A stretch of DNA of 25,951 nt from Candidatus Saccharimonadota bacterium (GTDB lineage: Bacteria > Patescibacteriota > Saccharimonadia > Saccharimonadales > Saccharimonadaceae): contig DAIDJW010000002.1 in assembly GCA_027451185.1 (NCBI GenBank), positions 1 through 25,951 on the forward strand. Direction: 5' to 3'. Every line of letters begins with the position of its first letter. Position 1 is the stretch's first letter. Positions 16,352 to 22,968 of the stretch are shown here, piece after piece. Below the pieces are notes generated by a model. That model was not told the origin of the DNA. It worked only from the letters and a program-made list of their open reading frames with translations, and did no database searches. The translations under genes were made by a program, and so were the position numbers.

Positions 16352-16996
16352 TTAAATTACTCCGTGTTTCGAAATTTCTTTCATTAATTCGTTATAGGCG
16401 AGCGCCGGATCTTCAGCATTTGCGATAGCACTGCCAGAGTTTAAGACATCAACACCACCCTGGGTAAGTGTGTAGGCATTATCAACACTAACGCCGCCAT
16501 CCCAACCAATTTCAACGTTTGGGTTAATCGCTTTAACTAAGCGTACTTTTTCGAGCTGCATCAGGCTGGCCTTGCCGCCATAAAAGCCCAGATCACCACT
16601 AAATATCATGACATGGTCGACCGCTCGAATGATGTCGCTAATCGTTGATGGAACCGTTGGTTTTAAGAGTGCCACGCCAGCTTTGATGCCAGCTTTCTTG
16701 ATTTGGTCAAAAATTGGCATCATATTAATACCGGTTTCAACATGAAAAATAATCAAACTAGGTTTTAAGTTAATCAGCGCCGCTAGGTGCTCTTGCGGTC
16801 GCATGACCATGGCATGGATATCAACCTCCCACGTGGCCGGCCAAGAAAGCTGGTTTTCAGGTAACAAAAAATTGGGTGTGAATTCGCCGTCGCCAACATC
16901 AATATGAACCCGCTTGGCAAATGGTGCGATTTTTTGCAACATGGCCTGATATTGGTCAATCGTTTCAACAGTGATACATGGTGCTATAACGCTCAT
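16352..16996 (-). CDS. ribulose-phosphate 3-epimerase family protein (divergent)
   Basis: A 214-residue TIM barrel that would interconvert ribulose 5-phosphate and xylulose 5-phosphate. Seen: HIDVGDGEFTPNF at 31-43 (usual HxDxMDGxFVPN, metal ligand H31 and catalytic D33 kept), DIHAMVMRP at 59-67 (usual DxHLM, H61 kept), IIFHVETG at 82-89, GVALLKPTVP at 107-116 (usual VALNPxTP), and GWDGGVS at 164-170 with D166 (usual EVDGG). The SGDLGFYGG block replaces the usual VNPGFGGQ. Essential residues are therefore present, but several motif positions are changed, so the substrate could be a different ketose phosphate. Its start directly abuts the RpiB-like stop. Confidence 0.88.
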   Translation of the reverse strand: MSVIAPCITVETIDQYQAMLQKIAPFAKRVHIDVGDGEFTPNFLLPENQLSWPATWEVDIHAMVMRPQEHLAALINLKPSLIIFHVETGINMMPIFDQIKKAGIKAGVALLKPTVPSTISDIIRAVDHVMIFSGDLGFYGGKASLMQLEKVRLVKAINPNVEIGWDGGVSVDNAYTLTQGGVDVLNSGSAIANAEDPALAYNELMKEISKHGVI

Positions 16997-17449
16997 CTAT
17001 AGTTCATCCAACTCGGCATTGCGTCGCTTAAATCGCGCTGCGGCCGCAAAGGGCGTGCTTAACCAGGTTTCAATAATACCCTCCCAAACAGCGTCTTCGT
17101 TGTCGTCTAAAATGCGGGCCGGCAGGCAAAGGACATTGCTATCATTGTCGTTGCGCGTCATCTTGGCCTCATAGGCATCCCAAATCACACTAGCTCGAAT
17201 ACCTTTAAAACGATTGGCCGCTATGGCCATGCCCTGGCCACCGCCGCAAATCAAAATTGCTCGTGGGTCACTATCATTGCTACCTAAAACTTTTAAGGCC
17301 GCCGCTTGAGCAAAAACCGGAAAATCGTCGGCTGGGTCAAGTTCGCTGTCACCCACATCCTCTACTTGATAGCTGTGACGCGCCAAATAACCGAAAACGC
17401 GATTTTTCAAATGGAATCCCTGATGGTCCGCACCCAAGTAGATAATCAT
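16997..17449 (-). CDS. RpiB/LacAB-family sugar-phosphate isomerase (altered active site)
   Basis: A 150-residue protein of the RpiB/LacA/LacB family, which isomerises ribose 5-phosphate and ribulose 5-phosphate or similar sugars. Clear family blocks are YLGADHQGFHLK at 4-15, ILICGGGQGMAIAANRFKGI at 65-84 and SNVLCLPAR at 104-112. The catalytic cysteine is kept (C68). Compared with E. coli RpiB, the CGTG threonine is Gly (G70), the ring-opening His of RQHND is Asp (D101), and the GGRHxxR phosphate-contact block near the C-terminus reads AAARFKR. It is first in the operon and probably translated from a leaderless mRNA, with TATACT 9 bases before the ATG. Confidence 0.88.
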   Translation of the reverse strand: MIIYLGADHQGFHLKNRVFGYLARHSYQVEDVGDSELDPADDFPVFAQAAALKVLGSNDSDPRAILICGGGQGMAIAANRFKGIRASVIWDAYEAKMTRNDNDSNVLCLPARILDDNEDAVWEGIIETWLSTPFAAAARFKRRNAELDEL

Positions 17450-17458
17450 AATGACTTA

Positions 17459-17487
17459 AGTATAAGCGGTTTATTTTACGGTGTAAA
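17459..17487 (-). promoter_or_regulatory. promoter of the eight-gene sugar-phosphate operon
   Basis: Minus strand TTTACA (17482-17487), 17-base spacer, TATACT (17459-17464), ending 9 bases before the RpiB-like ATG. No Shine-Dalgarno lies in between, so the first gene is probably leaderless. The -35 box overlaps the position expected for the -35 of the divergent plus-strand promoter. Confidence 0.65.
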
Positions 17488-17510
17488 GCCCGGTCATTTT
17501 ATGATATAGT
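17482..17510 (+). promoter_or_regulatory. promoter of the three-helix membrane protein
   Basis: Plus strand extended -10 TGATATAGT (17502-17510) with a weak -35 TGTAAA (17482-17487) at 17 bases. The same six bases read TTTACA on the other strand and serve the sugar operon. It leaves an unusually long leader of about 85 bases for this window. Confidence 0.5.
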
Positions 17511-17601
17511 AAAAGCGTTTTTCGTATGCTCGTAGCGTCTCAGGCAGACACTCGCTATGAAATCCGCACCTTCCCCTAACCAACTCGACGAAGGAGTCAA
17601 G

Positions 17602-17952
17602 ATGGAAGCCTTCCTGGTGATCGCCATCTGCGCAGTTCTGACGTTTTGGCCAGCTGTAGCGGCCCAAACCTGGGCCGTGTGGGCCATCACCACCAAGCAC
17701 TACATTCAGACCGACCACGTACCGGATTGGCTGCTGGTATGTGTTCCGGCCGGCATGGTCATTGCGATGCTGCTAATGCCACTCGAGACCGAGGCCTTCG
17801 ACTGGCAGCGCAGCTACCTCCCGGCAGTCGTGTTTCTGCTCGCCATGATGATTGACGCCAGCTCGGCAATCAACGCTAAGGAGCGCGTCATTCGGGCGCG
17901 CGATCACGGCACCATCGACAAGATCGGTCAACTCCAACCAACCCTCAAGTAA
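17602..17952 (+). CDS. three-helix membrane protein of unknown function, atypical composition
   Basis: A 116-residue protein that I do not recognise. Start chosen at ATG 17602 because AAGGAG lies 5 bases before it; an in-frame ATG at 17557 would add 15 polar residues and has no Shine-Dalgarno. Hydrophobic segments lie at about 3-28, 43-61 and 72-90, followed by a charged tail (NAKERVIRARDHGTIDKIG). The bases are visibly richer in G+C than the neighbours, and leucine is almost all CTG or CTC with no TTA, whereas surrounding genes use TTA, TTG and CTT freely. It stands alone on the plus strand, divergent from the sugar operon and followed by a hairpin terminator. This hints at recent acquisition or different expression demands. 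Confidence 0.75.
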   Translation: MEAFLVIAICAVLTFWPAVAAQTWAVWAITTKHYIQTDHVPDWLLVCVPAGMVIAMLLMPLETEAFDWQRSYLPAVVFLLAMMIDASSAINAKERVIRARDHGTIDKIGQLQPTLK

Positions 17953-17969
17953 GGTACAGGGGACACAAA

Positions 17970-17991
17970 GGGCAGGAATTAATTCCTGCCC
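17970..17991. terminator. bidirectional hairpin terminator between orf116 and gapA
   Basis: A perfect 22-base palindrome (GGGCAGGAATT and its complement), extended on the outside by GACA…TGTC with a bulge. It lies between convergent genes. The T-run is weak on the plus side and slightly better on the minus side (TTTGTG). Confidence 0.7.
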
Positions 17992-18014
17992 TGTCTCATG
18001 TCTAAATTTTAGAA

Positions 18015-19031
18015 TTATTTGTTTAAGGCTTTGCCGACGTCAGCAACTAACTCGACCAAGCGATTAGAATAGCCCCATTCATTGTCGTACCAAACCATAA
18101 CTTTAATCAAGTTACCGCCAACAACTTTAGTTAGTAGCAAATCGACAATACCAGAACGGCTGTCGCCGATGTAGTCGCGGCTAACTAGCGGCTCCTCGCT
18201 AACGCCTAAGATACCCTGATAATAAGGGTCGGCGGCGGCTTTTTTAAAGACATTGTTCACCTCTTCAACTGTGACATCGCGCTCAAGTAAAGCAGTGACG
18301 TCGCTAATTGAAACAACTGGGGTCGGGACGCGGATACTTAAGCCGTCGAACTTATCGACAAGTTGTGGCAAGGTTTTAGTTACCGCGATGGCCGCGCCAG
18401 TGGTTGTTGGGACAATGTTTTCGGCAGCATTACGACCTTCGCGTAGGTCCTTGTTCGGCGCGTCCTGGACAGCTTGCGATGCCGTATAGCTGTGCACTGT
18501 AGTGAGCAGTGATTTTTGGACACCAAACTCGGCGTCTAGAACAGCCATCACCGCTCCGAGTGAATTGGTCGTACAGCTAGCATTACTAATAACTTCAGTT
18601 GAACCGTCGACCTTATCTTCGTTAGCACCAAGCACGATAGTGTCGATACCCTCTGACTTGGTCGGCGCACTCAGCACCACCCGTTTAGCACCAGCCTGCA
18701 GGTGCTGGCCAGCACTGTCGCTATCGGTAAAGCGACCGGTTGACTCGATGACCACATCAACCGCCAATTCGCCCCAGGGCAGGGCCTTCGGATCTTTTTC
18801 GGCTAACACTCGAATTGATTGGCCATTCACGATAATGTTCTGGTCGTCGTAGGTCACTTCGTTTTTATAAGTGCCATAATTGGAATCATGTTTCAATAAA
18901 TACGCCAAAGTTTTGGTGTCAGTTAGGTCATTAATAGCCACGATTTCGACATCACTGCGATCAAAGGCGATTTTAAACGCATTGCGGCCGATGCGGCCAA
19001 AGCCGTTGATACCTATCTTGGTTTTATTCAT
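18015..19031 (-). CDS. gap: glyceraldehyde-3-phosphate dehydrogenase, type I
   Basis: Oxidises glyceraldehyde 3-phosphate to 1,3-bisphosphoglycerate with NAD(P). The 338 residues are full length. KIGINGFGRIGRNAFK at 5-20 is the dinucleotide fold. The active site is SNASCTTNSLG at 149-159 with C153, and H180 in TVHSYTASQ. The C-terminal WYDNEWGYSNR block is intact. An aspartate after the second strand (AINDL, D35) fits NAD use. Shine-Dalgarno AAAGGAG lies just before the ATG. It is a single-gene unit that would take the triose phosphate made by the neighbouring aldolase/transketolase operon into lower glycolysis. Confidence 0.98.
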   Translation of the reverse strand: MNKTKIGINGFGRIGRNAFKIAFDRSDVEIVAINDLTDTKTLAYLLKHDSNYGTYKNEVTYDDQNIIVNGQSIRVLAEKDPKALPWGELAVDVVIESTGRFTDSDSAGQHLQAGAKRVVLSAPTKSEGIDTIVLGANEDKVDGSTEVISNASCTTNSLGAVMAVLDAEFGVQKSLLTTVHSYTASQAVQDAPNKDLREGRNAAENIVPTTTGAAIAVTKTLPQLVDKFDGLSIRVPTPVVSISDVTALLERDVTVEEVNNVFKKAAADPYYQGILGVSEEPLVSRDYIGDSRSGIVDLLLTKVVGGNLIKVMVWYDNEWGYSNRLVELVADVGKALNK

Positions 19032-19091
19032 TATCGTCTCCTTTAATAAGCGTTAGCTTTTCATTTTATAGTATATACCCTGGTCATGATT

Positions 19092-19097
19092 TATACT
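19092..19097 (+). promoter_or_regulatory. -10 hexamer of the rel-laccase-domain operon
   Basis: TATACT on the plus strand, 9 bases before ATG 19107. The AT-rich stretch 19061-19100 also holds TATAGT and the reverse TATACT (19070-19075) that probably serves gap, so this is a compact divergent promoter region. No convincing -35 box was found for either side. Confidence 0.45.
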
Positions 19098-19106
19098 ATA
19101 AAGTAC

Positions 19107-20645
19107 ATGAAAAAGAGCGAGCTGCTGGAACTAGCCGGGCCCTATTATGAGGAAGACCAACTTCTAGAGCTCGAGAGTGCCGTCGATTTGGCGACAATGG
19201 CGCACAAAGGCCAAAAACGTCTAAGTGGCGAGCCGTATATTATTCACCCGTTGGCGGTGGCGGCCACGCTGATTGATTGGGGCATGGACATCGACACAGT
19301 GCTTGCTGGTGTGTTGCACGATACTATCGAAGACACCGACACTCAATTATGCGACCTAGAAAAATTGTTCGGCAAAGACGTAGCTTTTTTAGTTGATGGT
19401 GTCACCAAAGTATCACAAGCCCGTTCGGGTATGCAGGACTTGGCCGAATATCTACCGCAAACTAAAGATAATTTATCGAAGTTACTGATTGCTGTCGGTC
19501 AAGACGTGCGCGTTATTATCATCAAACTGGCCGATCGGCTACATAACCTGTCAACACTTCAGTACATGCCCCCGGACAAACAAAAAAAGATTGCCCGTGA
19601 AAGTCTCGAGGTTTTTGGACCGTTAGCCGACCGGCTGGGAATGGGGCGCGTCCGAATGCAAATCGAAGATATCGCCTTTCGCTATCTTGAGCCGGCTGAG
19701 TATAAACGCTTACAAAATTTGGTACGTCGGCGGCTCGGCAAAAGTACGCGTAAACTTGGTGCTGTCCGCCAAGAAGTTGAGCTGGCTCTCAAGAAAAACG
19801 GCATCGAAGGAGAAATCAACGGTCGCATTAAGAGTATCTATAGCCTGCATCGCAAGTTGGCTAAAGTCGGTGGTAACATCGATGATATTTACGATTTAAT
19901 GGCGCTGCGGATTATCGTCGAAACCAAAGAAGATTGTTATCGAGTGCTAGGGATTTTGCATACCCTGTACCAGCCGATGATTACCCGTATCAAGGACTAT
20001 ATTTCGGTTCCAAAACCAAACGGCTACCAGAGTCTACACACCACAGTCTTAACACCCGCCGAACAGATTGTTGAGTTCCAGATCCGGACTTACGAAATGC
20101 ACGAATACGCCGAACGCGGACTGGCGGCTAGTTTTCATTATCACGAACAAAAGACATCTAAAGATTACGTCAAGCGCCGCAGCGGCGCCACCGGGCTGCC
20201 AGCCGAGCTACAATGGATTACGCAGCTTCAAGAAATCGCAACCCGTTTGCGCAACGGCGAAGATATACCAGAATCACAGTTAAATATAGATTTATTCGGT
20301 AACCGCATTTTCGTCTATTCGCCCAAAGGCGACATCTATAATCTTCCCGAAGGCGCTTTGCCGCTTGATTTTGCATATTTGGTGCACAGCGACATTGGTA
20401 AGCACTCCTATAGCTTTCGCGTTAATGGTTCGATTCATGCTTTTGATAAACCTCTGCAAAATGGCGATGTCGTCGAGGTAATCACTCGCAAACTTTCGAC
20501 GCCCAAGACCTCATGGCTCGACCAGATGACCACCGCGCATGCTCGCAGTAAACTGCGCGCCCAGTTGCGCCAGCTTGGTTTAATTGAAAAAATCAGCCAC
20601 GCTACGGCAATTATTACTCAAAAAGCTAAAAGGGATAAATCATGA
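19107..20645 (+). CDS. rel: Rel/SpoT-family (p)ppGpp synthetase/hydrolase lacking the C-terminal ACT domain
   Basis: Makes and degrades the stringent-response alarmone (p)ppGpp. Start chosen at ATG 19107 (MKKSELLELAG), 9 bases after a TATACT; the in-frame ATG at 19086 would overlap that promoter element. In 512 residues: an HD hydrolase domain (IIHPLAVAATL, then LHDTIEDTDTQ with H71-D72), KLADRLHNL, and a synthetase domain (RIKSIYSLHRKL, IYDLMALRIIV, YISVPKPNGYQSLHTTV, EFQIRTYEMHEYAERG). A TGS domain is at about 397-460 (FVYSPKGDIYNLPEGALPLDFAY). The protein stops soon after TPKTSWLDQM…ARSKLR, so the helical, zinc-finger and ACT regions of ~730-residue Rel proteins are missing. Confidence 0.95.
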   Translation: MKKSELLELAGPYYEEDQLLELESAVDLATMAHKGQKRLSGEPYIIHPLAVAATLIDWGMDIDTVLAGVLHDTIEDTDTQLCDLEKLFGKDVAFLVDGVTKVSQARSGMQDLAEYLPQTKDNLSKLLIAVGQDVRVIIIKLADRLHNLSTLQYMPPDKQKKIARESLEVFGPLADRLGMGRVRMQIEDIAFRYLEPAEYKRLQNLVRRRLGKSTRKLGAVRQEVELALKKNGIEGEINGRIKSIYSLHRKLAKVGGNIDDIYDLMALRIIVETKEDCYRVLGILHTLYQPMITRIKDYISVPKPNGYQSLHTTVLTPAEQIVEFQIRTYEMHEYAERGLAASFHYHEQKTSKDYVKRRSGATGLPAELQWITQLQEIATRLRNGEDIPESQLNIDLFGNRIFVYSPKGDIYNLPEGALPLDFAYLVHSDIGKHSYSFRVNGSIHAFDKPLQNGDVVEVITRKLSTPKTSWLDQMTTAHARSKLRAQLRQLGLIEKISHATAIITQKAKRDKS

Positions 20646-21316
20646 AACTATTAGTGGCAACCTCAACTGTCGCCGACGGCAATATGCTAAATCGCAATGC
20701 CTACAGCCATCCGCAAATCATCGCCAACCGTCAAAAGTGGCTGGCAAAATTCGGCTTATCGTCCGACTACGCCACCCGTCTGTCAGTAGTCTACGAAGGT
20801 AACGATTATTGCCGCTATAAAGAAGTGGGCCCTGCAGAACTGGGCGATGGCATGACCGGTGCGCCACTCGAAGCCGCCGATGCTATCGTCACCCGCACAC
20901 CTGGCCAAATCTTATTTTTGCCAATCGCCGATTGTGTCGGTACAACAATTTTTGATCCAGAACATGAAGTTTTAATGTTGTCACACCTTGGTCGTCATAG
21001 CCTAGAACAAGACGGCGGCTTTAAGTCGGTTCAGTTTTTAATTGATCACTACGACAGTGACCCGGCCCAACTTCAGGTCTGGTTAGCGCCAGCGCCGGGC
21101 AAAGCCACTTATCCGGTTTTTTCCATGAACAATCGCGGCCTGAAAGAAATCGCTTACGAACAATTAACAAGGGCTGGCGTAAGGCTCGATAATATTACTG
21201 ATAATGCGGCCGACACCGCAATCGACGGGAATTATTATTCACACAGCGAGTTTTTAAAAGGACATCAAACCGAAGACGGACGCTTTGCTATGCTGGCCGT
21301 CATGCAACAAAAATAG
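20642..21316 (+). CDS. laccase-domain (YfiH/PgeF-like) protein, incomplete metal site
   Basis: A 224-residue member of the multicopper polyphenol oxidase/YfiH family. E. coli PgeF edits peptidoglycan precursors, and homologues act as zinc-dependent purine nucleoside phosphorylases. Seen: ADAIVTRTPGQILFLPIADC at 79-98 (usual ADaLVT…PGxxLxVxxADC, cysteine kept), LSHLGRHS near 113-120 (usual AAxHAGWRG) and VWLAPAPG near 146-153 (usual xxGPaIG). The usual first ligand motif QVHG is not present; the matching place reads VVYEGN. So one zinc ligand is probably lost or moved. The start overlaps the rel stop (ATGA), which implies coupled translation. A hairpin terminator begins inside the stop codon. 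Confidence 0.85.
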   Translation: MKLLVATSTVADGNMLNRNAYSHPQIIANRQKWLAKFGLSSDYATRLSVVYEGNDYCRYKEVGPAELGDGMTGAPLEAADAIVTRTPGQILFLPIADCVGTTIFDPEHEVLMLSHLGRHSLEQDGGFKSVQFLIDHYDSDPAQLQVWLAPAPGKATYPVFSMNNRGLKEIAYEQLTRAGVRLDNITDNAADTAIDGNYYSHSEFLKGHQTEDGRFAMLAVMQQK

Positions 21317-21339
21317 ACCTCTGCGACGAGGTCTATTTT
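21310..21339. terminator. bidirectional intrinsic terminator
   Basis: A perfect 12-base stem (AAAATAGACCTC / GAGGTCTATTTT) with a 6-base loop TGCGAC, A-rich before and T-rich after. It lies between the convergent laccase-domain and pyrophosphatase genes and overlaps the stop codon of the former. Confidence 0.9.
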
Positions 21340-21347
21340 AGTAAAAT

Positions 21348-21878
21348 CTATTTATTATTCCAGCGCTCGATGGCCGCGTAGATCAGCTCTCTAGCCCGCG
21401 TCGCGTCACCCCAGCTTTTCACAACCGTACTGCCCGGTTTTTTTAAATCTTTGTAGTGGTTAAAGTGATGCTCAATCTGTTTTTTCAGTTGAGCTGGTAA
21501 ATCGTCAAGTGAATTAATGGCGTCGCCGGTGTTGCGATCATCGGCCGGCACAACCACAATCTTGTCATCAACCTCACCATCATCCTCAAATTCTAACACG
21601 CCAATCACCTTGGCTTCCATAAATATGCCAGTTGTCAGCGGTTGGTCGGTGATCGCCAAGACGTCTAGTTCATCGCCGTCTTCGTCGAGCGTTTGTGGAA
21701 TAAAACCGTAGTTGGTCGGTTTAGCAAAAATCACCGGCTCAACCCGGTCTAGCATAAAGGTTGCTAGCTCGCGCTTCCATTCGATTTTATGATTGCTACC
21801 AGCCGGAATCTCGATGACGACATTGACGATACCTTCGTCAACTTTGCCCGGTGTTAAAATTTGGTTGAAATCAGCCAT
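21348..21878 (-). CDS. ppa: inorganic pyrophosphatase, family I
   Basis: Hydrolyses pyrophosphate to phosphate in the cytoplasm and so drives biosynthetic reactions. The 176 residues match the E. coli enzyme in length. Seen: VVIEIPAGSNHKIEWK near 20-35, KPTNYGFIPQTL near 53-64 and the metal signature DEDGDELDVLAI near 65-76 (usual DGDPxDVLV). VVVPADDRN and HFNHYKDLKK in the C-terminal half correspond to the usual VP and FxHYKDLE blocks. The Shine-Dalgarno AAAGGAAG precedes the ATG, with a TATATT hexamer (21902-21907, minus strand) about 25 bases upstream. Single-gene unit, convergent with the laccase-domain gene. Confidence 0.97.
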   Translation of the reverse strand: MADFNQILTPGKVDEGIVNVVIEIPAGSNHKIEWKRELATFMLDRVEPVIFAKPTNYGFIPQTLDEDGDELDVLAITDQPLTTGIFMEAKVIGVLEFEDDGEVDDKIVVVPADDRNTGDAINSLDDLPAQLKKQIEHHFNHYKDLKKPGSTVVKSWGDATRARELIYAAIERWNNK

Positions 21879-21957
21879 TAAACTTCCTTTCGTTAAATAC
21901 CAATATAGTCTAGCTGTTATTTTAACAGTTTTTGGCCAGCCATAAAAGTCGCTGGTG

Positions 21958-21966
21958 TGCTATATT
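21958..21966 (+). promoter_or_regulatory. extended -10 promoter of the phospholipase D-family gene
   Basis: TGCTATATT, an extended -10, ending 9 bases before ATG 21976. The predicted transcript starts about 3 bases before the ATG. An AAGG lies between the hexamer and the ATG but would fall mostly outside the mRNA. Confidence 0.55.
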
Positions 21967-21975
21967 AAGGTCGAT

Positions 21976-22968
21976 ATGCCTAGCCGACCACAGCTACTAA
22001 CACCGATCGAATACGTCCATGACGCCACACGACAAATCAGCCAGGCTAAACAACGGGTTGTTTATTTGTCGATGGTCGCAATTGACGTTGCGCCAGCATC
22101 CGGTCTGTTCAATGCTATGTCAGCCGCCGCCGAACGGGGCGTGCCGGTTGATTTTGTGGCTGACATTTTTTCATACACCGAAGCCGCCGAGACATCATTT
22201 CCCGTCCACTACTTCGGTACCAAGACACGCCGCGCCACCAATATCCGCAATCGCTTAACCAAAGCCGGCGTCAAGTTTCGCTGGCTCGGCGTAGGCCGTA
22301 GCTTTTTATTCAGCGGCCGTACCCACACCAAATGGTGCGTCGTTGACGATATTGTTTATTCCTTTGGCGGGGTCAATCTTGACAACGGTCTAACCGATCG
22401 TAGTGACTATATGTTTAAAATTAAAGATAAAACGATTGCCGATGCCCTCGTTAACGAACACGAACGTATCAAAAAATCCGACGATCAAAATGCCGCCTAC
22501 CGCAACCGCACGGTGGAGACTAAGCTAGGTACAATCCTATTTGATGGCGGCTTGTTTGGGCATTCTATTATCTATAAACGCGCCGTCGAACTATCCAGGC
22601 AAGCCCAAAAAGTAACCTTGGTGTCGCAATACTGCCCAAGCGGTAAGTTGTCGCGAATTTTGCACCAAAAAGACAAACGGGTCAAACTTTACTTTAACCC
22701 ACCAAAAAACGCGACGTTCTTAAATAGTCTATTGATTACCTGGAACGTGCTTACAACCGGCAATAAAACGCTTTATGAAAAACCGACCTACCTGCATGCC
22801 AAGTTTATGCTATTCGACATGCCAGATGGTAGCAAAATGGCTATCACCGGGTCGTATAATTTCAGTTTTAGCAGCGTCTTCTTCGGCACCCGTGAAGTGG
22901 CCCTAGAGACCAAAGACCCAGCTATAATTTCCGAGTTAGAAGCATTCCTGAATAAAAAGGTAAGATAA
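21976..22968 (+). CDS. phospholipase D superfamily protein (cardiolipin synthase-like)
   Basis: A 330-residue protein with both HKD motifs of the PLD superfamily: H117-T-K119-x4-D124 in HTKWCVVDD, and H274-A-K276-x4-D281 in HAKFMLFD. Each is followed by a Gly-x-x-Asn element (GGVNLDNG, TGSYNFS). Start chosen at ATG 21976 (MPSRPQLLTP); an upstream GTG at 21955 would place the promoter hexamer inside the gene. There is no N-terminal membrane helix, unlike classical cardiolipin synthases, so a peripheral phosphatidyltransferase, phospholipase or nuclease all remain possible. It is alone on the plus strand and convergent with trxB. Confidence 0.9.
   Translation: MPSRPQLLTPIEYVHDATRQISQAKQRVVYLSMVAIDVAPASGLFNAMSAAAERGVPVDFVADIFSYTEAAETSFPVHYFGTKTRRATNIRNRLTKAGVKFRWLGVGRSFLFSGRTHTKWCVVDDIVYSFGGVNLDNGLTDRSDYMFKIKDKTIADALVNEHERIKKSDDQNAAYRNRTVETKLGTILFDGGLFGHSIIYKRAVELSRQAQKVTLVSQYCPSGKLSRILHQKDKRVKLYFNPPKNATFLNSLLITWNVLTTGNKTLYEKPTYLHAKFMLFDMPDGSKMAITGSYNFSFSSVFFGTREVALETKDPAIISELEAFLNKKVR

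Noticed and set aside
17494..17718. Minus-strand open frames of 65-74 codons opposite the three-helix membrane protein
   Set aside because: They span the divergent promoter region, have no Shine-Dalgarno and no family-like sequence; the plus-strand gene has a ribosome binding site, membrane helices and a terminator.
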